DNA from: Streptomyces marianii
GTDB taxonomy: Bacteria; Actinomycetota; Actinomycetes; Streptomycetales; Streptomycetaceae
Direction of reading: 5' to 3'
DNA length: 64,000 nt
NCBI RefSeq assembly: GCF_005795905.1
Contig: NZ_VAWE01000001.1
Coordinates: 2,452,501 to 2,516,500 of the forward strand
In this document: in pieces, positions 53,357 through 62,903 of the stretch
Position numbering within the stretch: the first letter of the stretch is position 1
Layout: every line of letters starts with the position of its first letter
Notes under the pieces: generated by a model
Told to the model about the DNA's origin: nothing
The model's input: only the letters and a program-made list of their open reading frames with translations
Databases searched by the model: none
Program-made: the position numbers and the translations under genes

Positions 53357-54784
53357 TCAGGACTGCTGCGGGCCGACGCCCCGCAGGAACAGGAAGGGTT
53401 CGAGGATGTTGACGGGTTGGGGCGGTGCGACGAAGCGGACGGCGTCGTCCACGGGGTTCACCAGGGAGGGGTTCTCGAAGTCGAAGCCCCGTTCGGGGTC
53501 GACCCAGAAGCCGACGGCGGAGCACACGAAGTACCCGACGCGCTCGGGGGCGAAGAACAGCTCGATCTGCTGCTTGATCTCGCGCAGGCTGCCGTGCGGG
53601 AATGCCTGGCAGAGCCCGTCGAACAGGCGCTTGGCGTCCATCACCTCGGGCTGCCCGGTGCGCGGGTTGAGCCGGACGTTGCCCTGTTCGCAGGCGAAGC
53701 GGAAGACGCGGTCGTCGTCGAACTTCGCCAGGCAGACGGCGATGCTGTGCGGCAGCAGATTGCCCTCGCGTTCGCCGCGCATGTTCACCTCGGTGGCGAC
53801 CCCGGCGAGGACGTCGGTGAAGAAGTCCGCGTTCTGCCGCGCGTCGTCGCCGACCGGGCCGTCGTCGCCGTTGACCTGCCACTCGCGGACCGGGTCCACG
53901 ACGTAGACCATGGCGCGCGAGGCCCCGAGGTCCTTGATGAGCTTGCCGCCGAGGGCCGCGCCGGTCTGCGAGTGCAGGTCGAACGCCTCCCCGGGCAGGT
54001 CGCGGAGGGTGACCTTGAACTCCGTCAGATCGCGGCCGCGGTCGGCGCCGCGCCGCCAGCGCCTGCGGCCGGCGCGGGAGAACCGGGTCCCGGTGAGGTC
54101 CCCGGCGAGCGTGAAGCGCACCGGGCGCTGCTCGGTCAGCGTCGCCATCGGGAACGTGCGGTCGCGGTAGAGGATGTGTGCGAGATCGCTGAGGAACTTC
54201 TTGGAAGCGTGGTCCTCCGGCCACATGCTCCACCTGCCGTACATGGGGTCCTGCACCGCCCGGGACAGCGCCGCCAGCAGAGTGGACTTCCCGCTGCCCA
54301 TGCCGCCCCAGAGGGTGATGGTCGACTCCGGTGCCGAGGCCGGGCCCTCGGGTTCCCTGCGCTCCTCGTCCCTGGGGACCGGCTTGTCGGAGGCGGCCGT
54401 CTTCCGCTCGGGCTTCGCGGGCTTGTCCGGCTTGTCGGTCCTGGTGGGCCTGGCGGACTTGTCGAGGACCTCGGGGCCGCCGAACCTCTCCGCGAAGCTG
54501 CCGGGCTCGGCCGGCCGGCCGGCGTCCGCGGGCGGTGCGCCGGAGGTCCGTGCCTTCTCGTCGCGGGGCCCCGGAGGCGAGGGGGCGGCCGGGCCCCCGG
54601 GCGCGTTGCCGTTCGGCGGTGCGAGCCGGGCGGGCGGGGGTACCGGCGGCAGTGCGGCCCGGCCCCCGACCAGTGTGGACGGGTCCCAGACGGCGAACGG
54701 CCCCTCCGCGGCCCGGTCGTCCCTTCTGAGGTCCTGCTTGCCGTCCTTCGGCGTGTTCTCGGGGCGCTTGTCGTCCTCGGGCAT
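53357..54784 (-). CDS. P-loop GTPase (TRAFAC-like, 'double-GTPase' type) with proline-rich arm
   Basis: A 475-aa protein from ATG 54784 (MPEDDKRPENTPKDGK), GGGGGAG about twelve bases upstream. Residues 1-150 are disordered (Pro, Ala, Lys-rich). The nucleotide-binding part has Walker A GGMGSGKS at 160-167 (Lys166), a DxxG-like DLPGEAFD starting at Asp262, VVDPV and an [NT]KxD-like AKFDDD. This fits a TRAFAC-class GTPase related to the Pfam 'DO-GTPase2' group. There is no membrane segment. It is translated just before the GAP1-like protein and just after the vWA-like protein. GTP versus ATP preference cannot be fixed by eye. Confidence 0.78.
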   Translation of the reverse strand: MPEDDKRPENTPKDGKQDLRRDDRAAEGPFAVWDPSTLVGGRAALPPVPPPARLAPPNGNAPGGPAAPSPPGPRDEKARTSGAPPADAGRPAEPGSFAERFGGPEVLDKSARPTRTDKPDKPAKPERKTAASDKPVPRDEERREPEGPASAPESTITLWGGMGSGKSTLLAALSRAVQDPMYGRWSMWPEDHASKKFLSDLAHILYRDRTFPMATLTEQRPVRFTLAGDLTGTRFSRAGRRRWRRGADRGRDLTEFKVTLRDLPGEAFDLHSQTGAALGGKLIKDLGASRAMVYVVDPVREWQVNGDDGPVGDDARQNADFFTDVLAGVATEVNMRGEREGNLLPHSIAVCLAKFDDDRVFRFACEQGNVRLNPRTGQPEVMDAKRLFDGLCQAFPHGSLREIKQQIELFFAPERVGYFVCSAVGFWVDPERGFDFENPSLVNPVDDAVRFVAPPQPVNILEPFLFLRGVGPQQS

Positions 54785-54884
54785 GGTGGTGCTCCCCCTG
54801 TCGTGGCGGCGGAGAGACGTCCGCCGCACGGTCGTTGTCCGATCCGCAGGCCCGACGGGCGCACGGTTCGCTTTGCCGCGGTCC

Positions 54885-56762
54885 TCAGCCGGCCGCCTCG
54901 TGCAGCCACTCCCCGCTCGCTCCGTCGGGGACGACCAGGCGGATGGGTGCGCCGTCCTCGGGGAGGCAGAGCGCCGGTGCCGTCACGGCCGAGGCGATGC
55001 GATGCGGGTCGTGGCCCGCGGTGAACCGGCCGTCGGCGCCGAAGAGATCCCACGCCCGGTCGGCCCATCGCGCGAGATGGGGTTCACCCTCGAGGTGGTC
55101 CATCCACGCGGGCTCGTCCACCACCGCCACGCAGGAGACGCCGTCGTAGTGGCGGGCCTCGTCCAGCGCCGCCTCCCACTCGACCCGGTCCGGGCAGATG
55201 CGCACCGCGGCGCTGCGCCGCAGCACCTGCGGAGGTGCGGCGCGCGGATGCGGCGGCCGGGAGCCGACCACGAGGAGGACCCGGTGGCTGTCCGGCCGCC
55301 ACAGGTGCCGGCGGGCGGTGAGTTCGTGCGGTACGTGCTCCAGCCCGGTGGCGAAGTCGTGCCGCAGTGCGCTGTGGTGCCAGCCCGCGAGCGCGCGCTC
55401 GGCGTTCTGTGCGGTGGTCATGCCGAGCCGGTGGACGATGGGGTCGCTGTCGTTCGGGCGGTCGAGCGGAGCGTGGTCGCGGTAGCCGATCAGCCCGACG
55501 CGGAGCGTGTCGCCGCCGCCCAGGGCGTGCCGTACGGCGGCCGCGACCGCCGCCGCTTCCTGCAGGCGTTCCTCGACGGCCGTGCCGCCGCCCGCCTGAG
55601 GGCCGGCGACCTCCACGGCGAGTACGAGGTCGACGGGGCGGGGCCGGGAAAGCCTCCGGGGCGTGGTGTGCGCCAGGGCCGCCCAGGGCGCGGTCTCCGG
55701 TTCGTGGTGTCCGTCGTACGCGAGGTCGACCCGGTCGGGCCCGCGCAGCCGGTAGTGGAGCGCCGCGCGTGAACCGGGCGGGAGTTCGATGCGGTCGGCC
55801 CGCACCGGGCGCCATCGCGCGGGCGGTTCGCCGGGGCCGGCGGAGACGACCACGGCGGCGCTCGCCCCCGTGGTGGCTCCGTCCGGCGGCGCGGCGACCG
55901 GGACCCGTACGACGGCTCCGGGGTCGCCGCCGGCCGGGTCGCCGGTGCGGCTGCCGGCCGGGAAGAGCGGGCGGCGTACGAGTCCGACCGTGCCCGACGT
56001 GCCGTCGATGTCGGCGGCGGCCAGCCAGAGGGCACGACGCAGCGGGAGCGCGTCGGTGAGGTCGCCGGGGTCGGCGGGCCAGTGCGCGGGCAGGCGCAGC
56101 CGCAGGACCGGGGCGGCCTCCGGGCACAGGGCGTCGGCCGCCTGCTCGACGGGCCGCCAGCCGGCGGCCCGGACGACGACCAGGAGCGGGTCCGCGCCGA
56201 GCGGGGTCCCGCGCACAAAGGTCCGCAGTGCCCTGCCGAGGTGGCCCGTGACCTCCGCCGCGGCGGGGCCCGTTCCTCCGGCGAGGAGGAAGAGCCGGCG
56301 CAGCCGTTCGGCGGGCAGGGCCGGGGAGCACGGGTGGCCGGTGGCTTCGGCCGTGAGGTCGCCCCAGGCCGAGTCGGCGAGCGGCCGGGCCGCGGGGCCG
56401 CGGCCGTCACCGCCGTAGGCCACCCGGCTCAGCCGCAGCCGCTCGCAGCCGATCTCCAGGACGTCCAGCGCGGCGAACCGCCCGCCGGCCAGGGAGGTGA
56501 GCGCCCAGCCGAGGCCCGACCGGGTGGTGCGGGCGCTCTCCCCGGCGAGGACGTCGCGCCAGGCACGCTTCCATGCGCGGGGCGCGGAAGGGGTGTCGGT
56601 GCCGGGTACCAGATGGGCCACTCGGCGGTGGTCCGGGGCCGGCGGTTCCTGGGCGGCCTGACGGCCGGCGCGCGCCGCGGGTCCGCCTTCCATGACGTCG
56701 GCGGCGCGGAGCGCGGCGCGGAGTTCGCCGTCGAGGCCGATTGCCGCATGGTCCGGGTGCAC
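54885..56762 (-). CDS. Degenerate vWA-like protein of the conflict cluster
   Basis: A 625-aa soluble protein from GTG 56762 (MHPDHAAIGLDGELRAALRA) with GGGGGTGGGGG just upstream; the longer open frame overlaps the promoter region. The C-terminal third matches a vWA fold: strand PVDLVLAVEVAG near 378-389 and LRVGLIGYRDH near 424. At the MIDAS position the usual DxTGS is replaced by VEVAG, so metal binding is lost or altered. The middle part (about 100-350) is beta-rich and unassigned. It is first in the minus-strand cluster, 100 bp before the GTPase gene, and divergent from glgE across 558 bp. It is likely the scaffold or adaptor of the system. Confidence 0.7.
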   Translation of the reverse strand: MHPDHAAIGLDGELRAALRAADVMEGGPAARAGRQAAQEPPAPDHRRVAHLVPGTDTPSAPRAWKRAWRDVLAGESARTTRSGLGWALTSLAGGRFAALDVLEIGCERLRLSRVAYGGDGRGPAARPLADSAWGDLTAEATGHPCSPALPAERLRRLFLLAGGTGPAAAEVTGHLGRALRTFVRGTPLGADPLLVVVRAAGWRPVEQAADALCPEAAPVLRLRLPAHWPADPGDLTDALPLRRALWLAAADIDGTSGTVGLVRRPLFPAGSRTGDPAGGDPGAVVRVPVAAPPDGATTGASAAVVVSAGPGEPPARWRPVRADRIELPPGSRAALHYRLRGPDRVDLAYDGHHEPETAPWAALAHTTPRRLSRPRPVDLVLAVEVAGPQAGGGTAVEERLQEAAAVAAAVRHALGGGDTLRVGLIGYRDHAPLDRPNDSDPIVHRLGMTTAQNAERALAGWHHSALRHDFATGLEHVPHELTARRHLWRPDSHRVLLVVGSRPPHPRAAPPQVLRRSAAVRICPDRVEWEAALDEARHYDGVSCVAVVDEPAWMDHLEGEPHLARWADRAWDLFGADGRFTAGHDPHRIASAVTAPALCLPEDGAPIRLVVPDGASGEWLHEAAG

Positions 56763-57320
56763 TGTCCCCCACCCCCCGATGCGGTCGCTGGCGTGTGCTG
56801 GGAACGGCCGGCCACCGCGGTGTTTCGCACGTGGTTCAGGCATGGATGTGCCCAGGTGAGGGTGCACGCATGACTGATCGTCGGAACCCGGAGTGCCCAC
56901 TCCGGATGAGGCTTCACAGTAATCATCCGGTGGACGGGGACGCAGCTCTTTTCGCAAGCTTTCAACAAAAGTCGGCCGGCGCGTTCCGCGATCATTCCGG
57001 CGCCCCCTGCGATTGGCCAAAAAGGACCGTCGGCGATCGGTTCTCTATTAGTAATCAGGAATTACCGAACTCAACACGGTAAGAAGATGACTGAAGTTGA
57101 CTTCAAATGTTCACGACGGCCGCGAACCGCACGACCGGAACCCTTCCGGAAGCGACCGCACACCGCCCTCCGGACGGCCGCGGCCTTGTGCCGGGACCTA
57201 CGCCCTAGTAGTTAACGGACCACCGGATTGCCGACCCGAAACGCATGGGAAGGCTCCCCCGGTACGCACCGGAACGCACTCGCGACCCTTCCATTCGAGT
57301 GAACGCGGACAGGAGCGGCC
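56763..57320. other. 558-bp divergent control region, AT-rich for this genome
   Basis: Lies between the first gene of the conflict cluster (minus) and glgE (plus). From about 56880 to 57110 the AT content rises sharply, with runs such as TATTAGTAATCAGG and CAAAAGTCGG. A palindrome is at 56888-56905. Several -10-like TANNNT words occur, but no complete promoter stands out. It should contain promoters for both directions and is the likely insertion junction of the island. Confidence 0.55.
56888..56905. promoter_or_regulatory. 18-bp palindrome, candidate operator
   Basis: CCGGAGTG (56888-56895) and CACTCCGG (56898-56905) around two bases form a perfect palindrome 126 bp upstream of the conflict-cluster start. 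It suits a dimeric repressor. No regulator gene is adjacent, so the factor is unknown. Confidence 0.45.
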
Positions 57321-59426
57321 ATGCCCGCAGCCCGCCAGTCGTCAACGGAGCAGTTACAAAGAACACCCGCCCCCCGTGAAGAGGGACCGCCCGTTCGACC
57401 CGCCGAGCCCGCACAGCCCCCAGGTGATGCCGTGAACCCGCTGATTGGCCGCATTCCCGTGCTGGACGTACACCCCCTCGTCGACTGCGGCCGAAGGCCC
57501 GCGAAATCGACGGTCGGCGAAACGTTCCAGATCACCGCCACCGTGTTCCGCGAAGGGCACGACGCGGTGGCCGCCAACGTCGTCCTGCGGGACCCCGGCG
57601 GCCGTCCGGGCCCCTGGACCCCGATGCGCGAACTCGCCCCCGGCACCGACCGCTGGGGCGCCGAGGTCACGCCGGACGCCGAGGGGCGGTGGACCTACAG
57701 CGTCGAGGCGTGGAGCGATCCGCTGGCCACCTGGCGGCACCACGCCGGAGTCAAGGTTCCGGCCGGGATCGACACGGCCCTGGTCCTCGCCGAGGGCGCG
57801 GAACTCTACGAGCGTGCCGCCGCGGGCGTCCCCAAGAAGGCGGGCCGGGAGGCCGTGCTCGCCGCCGCCGACGCCCTGCGCGACAAGGACCGGCCGGACC
57901 GCGAGCGGCTGGACGCGGCGCTCGCCCCGGACGCGCTCGCCGCACTCGCCCGCCATCCACTGCGCGAACTGGTCACCGCCTCGCCCCCGTTGCCCCTCCG
58001 GGTGGAACGCACCCGCGCGCTGTTCGGCTCCTGGTACGAGTTCTTCCCACGCTCCGAGGGCGCCCGGGTCAAGCGCGGCCGACTCGTCTCCGGCACCTTC
58101 CGGACGGCGGCGCGGCGGCTTCCGGCCGTCGCCGCGATGGGCTTCGACGTCGTGTACCTGCCGCCCGTCCACCCCATCGGCAGCACCTTCCGGAAGGGAC
58201 CGAACAACACGCTCGGGGCCGGCCGCCACGGCGTCGGGGTGCCCTGGGCGATCGGCTCGGCCGAGGGAGGGCACGACGCGGTCCACCCGGACCTCGGCAC
58301 GATCGAGGACTTCGACGCCTTCGTGCGCTGCGCCCGGGACCTGCGGATGGAGATCGCCCTGGACTTCGCGCTGCAGTGCTCTCCCGACCACCCGTGGGTG
58401 ACCGAGCACCCCGAGTGGTTCCACCACCGGGCGGACGGCAGCATCGCCTACGCGGAGAACCCGCCGAAGAAGTACCAGGACATCTACCCCATCGCCTTCG
58501 ACCGGGACATGGAGGGGCTCGTCGAGGAGACCGTGCGCGTACTGCGCCACTGGATGGCGCACGGGGTGCGGATCTTCCGCGTCGACAACCCGCACACCAA
58601 GCCGGTGGTCTTCTGGGAGAAGGTCATCGGCGAGATCAACCGGACGGACCCGGACGTGCTCTTCCTCGCGGAGGCGTTCACGCGCCCGGCGATGATGCGC
58701 ACGCTCGGCGCGATCGGCTTCCAGCAGTCGTACACGTACTTCACCTGGCGCAACACCAAGCAGGAGCTGACCGAGTACCTGACGGAGCTGTCGGGCGAGG
58801 CGGCGGCCTGCATGCGGCCCAACTTCTTCGTGAACACCCCGGACATCCTGCACGCCTACCTCCAGGAGGGCGGCCGGCCGGCCTTCGAGGTGCGCGCGGT
58901 GCTCGCCGCGACCCTCTCCCCCACCTGGGGGATGTACGCGGGGTACGAGCTGTGCGAGAACACCCCGCTGCGGCCGGGCAGCGAGGAGTACCTGGACTCG
59001 GAGAAGTACCAACTGCGGCCCCGGGACTGGGAGTCGGCGGAGCGGGAGGGGCGCAGCATCGCCCCGCTGGTGACCACGCTCAACCGGATCAGGCGCCGCC
59101 ATCCGGCACTGCAGCAGCTTCGGAACCTCCGCTTCCACCACACCGACAACGACTCCGTGATCGCGTACAGCAAGCGAACGGGTTCGAACACCGTTCTGGT
59201 GGTCGTCAATCTCGACCCCCACCACACCCAGGAGGCGACGGTCTCGTTTGACATGCCGGAACTCGGCCTCGACTGGCACGAGACCGTACCGGTGCGCGAC
59301 GAGCTCACCGGCGAGACCTATCACTGGGGCAGGGCCAACTATGTGCGCCTCGAGCCGGGCGTCACGCCTGCGCACATCGTCGTCCTGCGACCGTCCCCGC
59401 CGACCGGAGGGTCACCCACATCATGA
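57321..59426 (+). CDS. glgE: Maltosyltransferase GlgE (alpha-1,4-glucan:maltose-1-phosphate)
   Basis: A 701-aa GH13_3 enzyme that extends alpha-1,4-glucans with maltose from maltose-1-phosphate. Nucleophile Asp422 (IFRVDNPHT) and acid/base Glu451 (FLAEAFTRP) match Asp394 and Glu423 of the S. coelicolor enzyme with a uniform 28-residue offset. The start region ([11 protein letters not shown]) is therefore about 28 residues longer than that protein, or the true start is internal; AGGAGCGG before ATG 57321 supports the longer form. N-terminal beta domain, dimer-interface domain S and C-terminal beta domain are intact. First gene of the glgE-treS-mak-glgB operon, overlapping treS by four bases. 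Confidence 0.97.
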   Translation: MPAARQSSTEQLQRTPAPREEGPPVRPAEPAQPPGDAVNPLIGRIPVLDVHPLVDCGRRPAKSTVGETFQITATVFREGHDAVAANVVLRDPGGRPGPWTPMRELAPGTDRWGAEVTPDAEGRWTYSVEAWSDPLATWRHHAGVKVPAGIDTALVLAEGAELYERAAAGVPKKAGREAVLAAADALRDKDRPDRERLDAALAPDALAALARHPLRELVTASPPLPLRVERTRALFGSWYEFFPRSEGARVKRGRLVSGTFRTAARRLPAVAAMGFDVVYLPPVHPIGSTFRKGPNNTLGAGRHGVGVPWAIGSAEGGHDAVHPDLGTIEDFDAFVRCARDLRMEIALDFALQCSPDHPWVTEHPEWFHHRADGSIAYAENPPKKYQDIYPIAFDRDMEGLVEETVRVLRHWMAHGVRIFRVDNPHTKPVVFWEKVIGEINRTDPDVLFLAEAFTRPAMMRTLGAIGFQQSYTYFTWRNTKQELTEYLTELSGEAAACMRPNFFVNTPDILHAYLQEGGRPAFEVRAVLAATLSPTWGMYAGYELCENTPLRPGSEEYLDSEKYQLRPRDWESAEREGRSIAPLVTTLNRIRRRHPALQQLRNLRFHHTDNDSVIAYSKRTGSNTVLVVVNLDPHHTQEATVSFDMPELGLDWHETVPVRDELTGETYHWGRANYVRLEPGVTPAHIVVLRPSPPTGGSPTS

Positions 59427-61198
59427 TCGTCAATGAGCCCGTCCACGACACCTTCGAGGACACCCCCGCCAAGGACCGGGATCCCGACTGGTTCAAACGC
59501 GCCGTGTTCTACGAGGTACTCGTCCGCACCTTCCAGGACAGCGACGGCGACGGCATCGGCGACCTCAAGGGCCTCACCGCCAAACTGGACTACCTGCAGT
59601 GGCTGGGCGTCGACTGCCTGTGGCTGCCGCCGTTCTTCAAGTCCCCGCTCCGCGACGGTGGTTACGACGTCGCCGACTACACCTCGGTACTGCCGGAGTT
59701 CGGCGACCTCGCCGACTTCGTCGAGTTCGTCGACGCCGCTCACCAGCGCGGGATGCGGGTCATCATCGACTTCGTCATGAACCACACGAGCGACCAGCAC
59801 CCGTGGTTCCAGGAGTCCCGCGGCAACCCGGACGGGCCGTACGGCGACTACTACGTCTGGGCCGACGACGACAAGCAGTTCCAGGACGCCCGGATCATCT
59901 TCGTCGACACGGAGACCTCCAACTGGACCTTCGACCCGGTCCGCAAGCAGTACTACTGGCACCGCTTCTTCTCCCACCAGCCGGACCTCAACTACGAGAA
60001 CCCCGCGGTGCAGGAGGAGATCATCTCCGCGCTGCGCTTCTGGCTGGACCTCGGCATCGACGGCTTCCGGCTCGACGCCGTGCCCTACCTGTACCAGGAG
60101 GAGGGCACCAACTGCGAGAACCTCCCGGCCACCCACTCCTTCCTCAAGCGGGTCCGCAAGGAGATCGACGCCCAGTATCCGGACACGGTGCTGCTGGCCG
60201 AGGCCAACCAGTGGCCCGAGGACGTCGTCGACTACTTCGGGGACTTCCCGGCGGGCGGCGACGAGTGCCACATGGCCTTCCACTTCCCGGTGATGCCGCG
60301 CATCTTCATGGCCGTGCGGAGGGAGTCCCGCTACCCGGTCTCCGAGATCCTCGCCAAGACCCCGGCGATCCCGAAGAACTGCCAGTGGGGCATCTTCCTG
60401 CGCAACCACGACGAGCTGACCCTGGAGATGGTCACCGACGAGGAGCGCGACTACATGTACGCGGAGTACGCCAAGGACCCGCGGATGCGCGCCAACATCG
60501 GCATCCGGCGTCGGCTGGCCCCGCTGCTCGACAACGACCGCAACCAGATCGAGCTGTTCACGGCGCTGCTGCTGTCCCTGCCGGGCTCACCCATCCTCTA
60601 CTACGGCGACGAGATCGGGATGGGCGACAACATCTGGCTGGGCGACCGGGACGCGGTGCGCACACCGATGCAGTGGACCCCGGACCGCAACGCCGGATTC
60701 TCGTCCTGCGATCCCGGCCGGCTCTACCTGCCGACCATCATGGACCCGGTCTACGGCTACCAGGTCACCAACGTCGAGGCGTCCATGGCGTCGCCCTCGT
60801 CGCTGCTGCACTGGACCCGTCGGATGATCGAGATCAGGAAGCAGAACCGCGCCTTCGGCCTCGGCACCTTCACCGAACTCCCGTCGTCGAACCCGGCGGT
60901 GCTGGCGTACCTGCGGGAGGCACCCGCGACCGAGGACGGCTCGGACGACCTGGTGCTGTGCGTGAACAACTTCTCCCGGTTCGCCCAGCCGACCGAACTG
61001 GACCTGCGCCGGTACAACGGGCGCCATCCGGTGGAGCTGATCGGCGGGGTCCGCTTCCCGGCGATCGGCGAGTGGCCGTACCTGCTGACGCTGGCCGGGC
61101 ACGGCTTCTACTGGTTCCGGCTGCGCAAGGAGCCGGTGGCCGCGGAGACCGCGGCGAAGGGGCCCGCGCGCAAGGCCCCCGCGCCCAAGGGCGTGTGA
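59423..61198 (+). CDS. treS: Trehalose synthase (maltose alpha-D-glucosyltransferase)
   Basis: A 591-aa GH13_16 enzyme interconverting trehalose and maltose. Catalytic triad: Asp218 ([10 protein letters not shown]), Glu260 (LLAEANQW) and Asp330 ([10 protein letters not shown]). N-terminal [20 protein letters not shown] and the [11 protein letters not shown] segment are diagnostic. There is no fused maltokinase domain; that is the separate next gene. Start ATG 59423 overlaps the glgE stop (ATGA), so translation is coupled. With Mak it supplies maltose-1-phosphate from trehalose to GlgE. The Ala/Lys-rich last 20 residues ([14 protein letters not shown]) are disordered. Confidence 0.97.
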   Translation: MIVNEPVHDTFEDTPAKDRDPDWFKRAVFYEVLVRTFQDSDGDGIGDLKGLTAKLDYLQWLGVDCLWLPPFFKSPLRDGGYDVADYTSVLPEFGDLADFVEFVDAAHQRGMRVIIDFVMNHTSDQHPWFQESRGNPDGPYGDYYVWADDDKQFQDARIIFVDTETSNWTFDPVRKQYYWHRFFSHQPDLNYENPAVQEEIISALRFWLDLGIDGFRLDAVPYLYQEEGTNCENLPATHSFLKRVRKEIDAQYPDTVLLAEANQWPEDVVDYFGDFPAGGDECHMAFHFPVMPRIFMAVRRESRYPVSEILAKTPAIPKNCQWGIFLRNHDELTLEMVTDEERDYMYAEYAKDPRMRANIGIRRRLAPLLDNDRNQIELFTALLLSLPGSPILYYGDEIGMGDNIWLGDRDAVRTPMQWTPDRNAGFSSCDPGRLYLPTIMDPVYGYQVTNVEASMASPSSLLHWTRRMIEIRKQNRAFGLGTFTELPSSNPAVLAYLREAPATEDGSDDLVLCVNNFSRFAQPTELDLRRYNGRHPVELIGGVRFPAIGEWPYLLTLAGHGFYWFRLRKEPVAAETAAKGPARKAPAPKGV

Positions 61199-61423
61199 TT
61201 CCGGCACATGCCATGTCGTGTGCGGGGCGGTTGGACCGTCCCGCACGGGGCACGATTCCCCCCATATCGAGATCCGGCCCGAGTCCGTACGGACCATCCT
61301 CCGCCGACACTCCCCCTGCCTGCGGCGGGGGGACCCCCACGCACAGCCCGGACAGCTATTATTTGCCGCAATCCGGGACACTCTTCGCAACCTGTGGTGT
61401 GCCCGGGGAAAGGACGCGATGCC

Positions 61424-62836
61424 ATGTCGGAGGCTGCATCCACCCGGACCCCCGTCGCCCTGCTGCCTTCGCTCTCGCCCCTGCTGCGCGCGTGGCTGCC
61501 CGGGCAGCGGTGGTTCGCGGGAAAGGGGCGCCCGGTCACCGGCTTCGCGCTGGTGGCGGCGGTCGAACTGCTGCCGGTCGACTCAGCCGGCCCCGGACTG
61601 CTGCATCTGCTGCTGCGCGTCAGGCAGCCCGGCCAGACCCTGGGCTCAAGGACCGCCGTCGGACGGGCCCCGGCCGGGAAGCGCGACCCCGGGACCGGCG
61701 GCGACTGCTACCAGCTGCTGCTCGGCGTACGCACCACACTGCCGCCGTACCTCGCCCCGGCGATGATCGGCCGCGTGAACGAGGGGCCGCTCGCCGGCCG
61801 GACCGTCTACGAAGGACTGCACGACCCCCGGCTCGCCGGGCTGCTGCTGGAGCGACTCCGCACGCCCGGCCGGTTCGGCCCACTCCGTTTCGACCGGGCG
61901 GCTCCCGTCCCGGGCGGGCTCCCGGCCCACGTGCTCGACGCCGAGCAGTCCAACTCCTCACTGGTGTACGGGGATTCGTACATCCTCAAGATCTTCCGCC
62001 GGGTGTACCCGGGGATCAACCCCGATCTGGAACTGCCTCTCGCACTCGCCCGGGCGGGCTGCGACCGGGTGCCCGCGCCCGTCGCCTGGTTCGAGTCGGA
62101 CACGCCCGAGCCCTGCACCCTGGGCGTCCTCCAGCCGTTCCTGCGCGGCTCCCAGGACGGCTGGCAGCTGGCGCTCAAGGCGCTCGCCGCGGGCGACGAC
62201 TTCACCGAGGAGGCGCAGACCCTGGGCCGAACCACCGCGGAGGTGCACACCGCGCTCGCCGCGGCGCTGCCGACCGTGTCACTGAGCGGGCCCCAGACCG
62301 AACACCTGGCGACGGCGATGAACGAGCGCCTGGACGCGGCGCTCCGGGCCGTGCCCGCGCTGCTGCCCTACGTCCGCGGGCTGCGTGCCGCCTTCGACGC
62401 GATCGCCGGCGCGACCTTCGACGGCGACGGCAGGGCCCAGCGCATCCACGGAGACCTCCACCTCGGCCAGGCCCTGCGCACACCCGACGGGAGCTGGTCC
62501 GTCATCGACTTCGAGGGGGAGCCGGCCCGGCCACTCGACGAACGCCGCCGGGTGCAGCCCCCGGTGCGGGACATCGCCGGGATACTGCGGTCCTTCGACT
62601 ACGCGGCACGCTCCCACCGCCCCTGGAACCCGGCCTGGGCGGCGCGCTGCCGTGCCGCGTACTGCGAGGGCTACGCCGACGCGTCCGGCTCCGACCCTCG
62701 CGCCGAGGCGGAACTGCTGCGCGCCTACGAGACGGACAAGGCCGTGTACGAGGTCGTGTACGAGGCCCGTCACCGGCCGGACTGGCTGCCCGTCCCCATG
62801 TCCGCCATCCAGCGGCTGGCCGGCCCGGCGGGCTGA
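61424..62836 (+). CDS. mak: Maltokinase (Pep2)
   Basis: A 470-aa kinase phosphorylating maltose to maltose-1-phosphate. N-terminal cap domain (LRAWLPGQRWFAGKGRPV) and aminoglycoside-phosphotransferase-like C-lobe with catalytic Asp344 (RIHGDLHLGQ) and metal-binding Asp362 (VIDFEGEP). ATG 61424 has AAAGGA about ten bases upstream; earlier in-frame codons have no family match. The 225-bp gap from treS is wider than others in this run and may contain a second promoter. It sits between treS and glgB, as in other GlgE-pathway operons. Confidence 0.95.
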   Translation: MSEAASTRTPVALLPSLSPLLRAWLPGQRWFAGKGRPVTGFALVAAVELLPVDSAGPGLLHLLLRVRQPGQTLGSRTAVGRAPAGKRDPGTGGDCYQLLLGVRTTLPPYLAPAMIGRVNEGPLAGRTVYEGLHDPRLAGLLLERLRTPGRFGPLRFDRAAPVPGGLPAHVLDAEQSNSSLVYGDSYILKIFRRVYPGINPDLELPLALARAGCDRVPAPVAWFESDTPEPCTLGVLQPFLRGSQDGWQLALKALAAGDDFTEEAQTLGRTTAEVHTALAAALPTVSLSGPQTEHLATAMNERLDAALRAVPALLPYVRGLRAAFDAIAGATFDGDGRAQRIHGDLHLGQALRTPDGSWSVIDFEGEPARPLDERRRVQPPVRDIAGILRSFDYAARSHRPWNPAWAARCRAAYCEGYADASGSDPRAEAELLRAYETDKAVYEVVYEARHRPDWLPVPMSAIQRLAGPAG

Positions 62837-62903
62837 CGCCGCGTCATCCCGCAGCTGAGCAGCCCCCGCCCCACCTTCCCCCTCAGCACAAGGAGGCCGT
62901 CCC

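Noticed and set aside
57097..57435. 112-aa frame upstream of glgE
   Set aside because: Overlaps the glgE start in another frame and has no ribosome binding site or domain.
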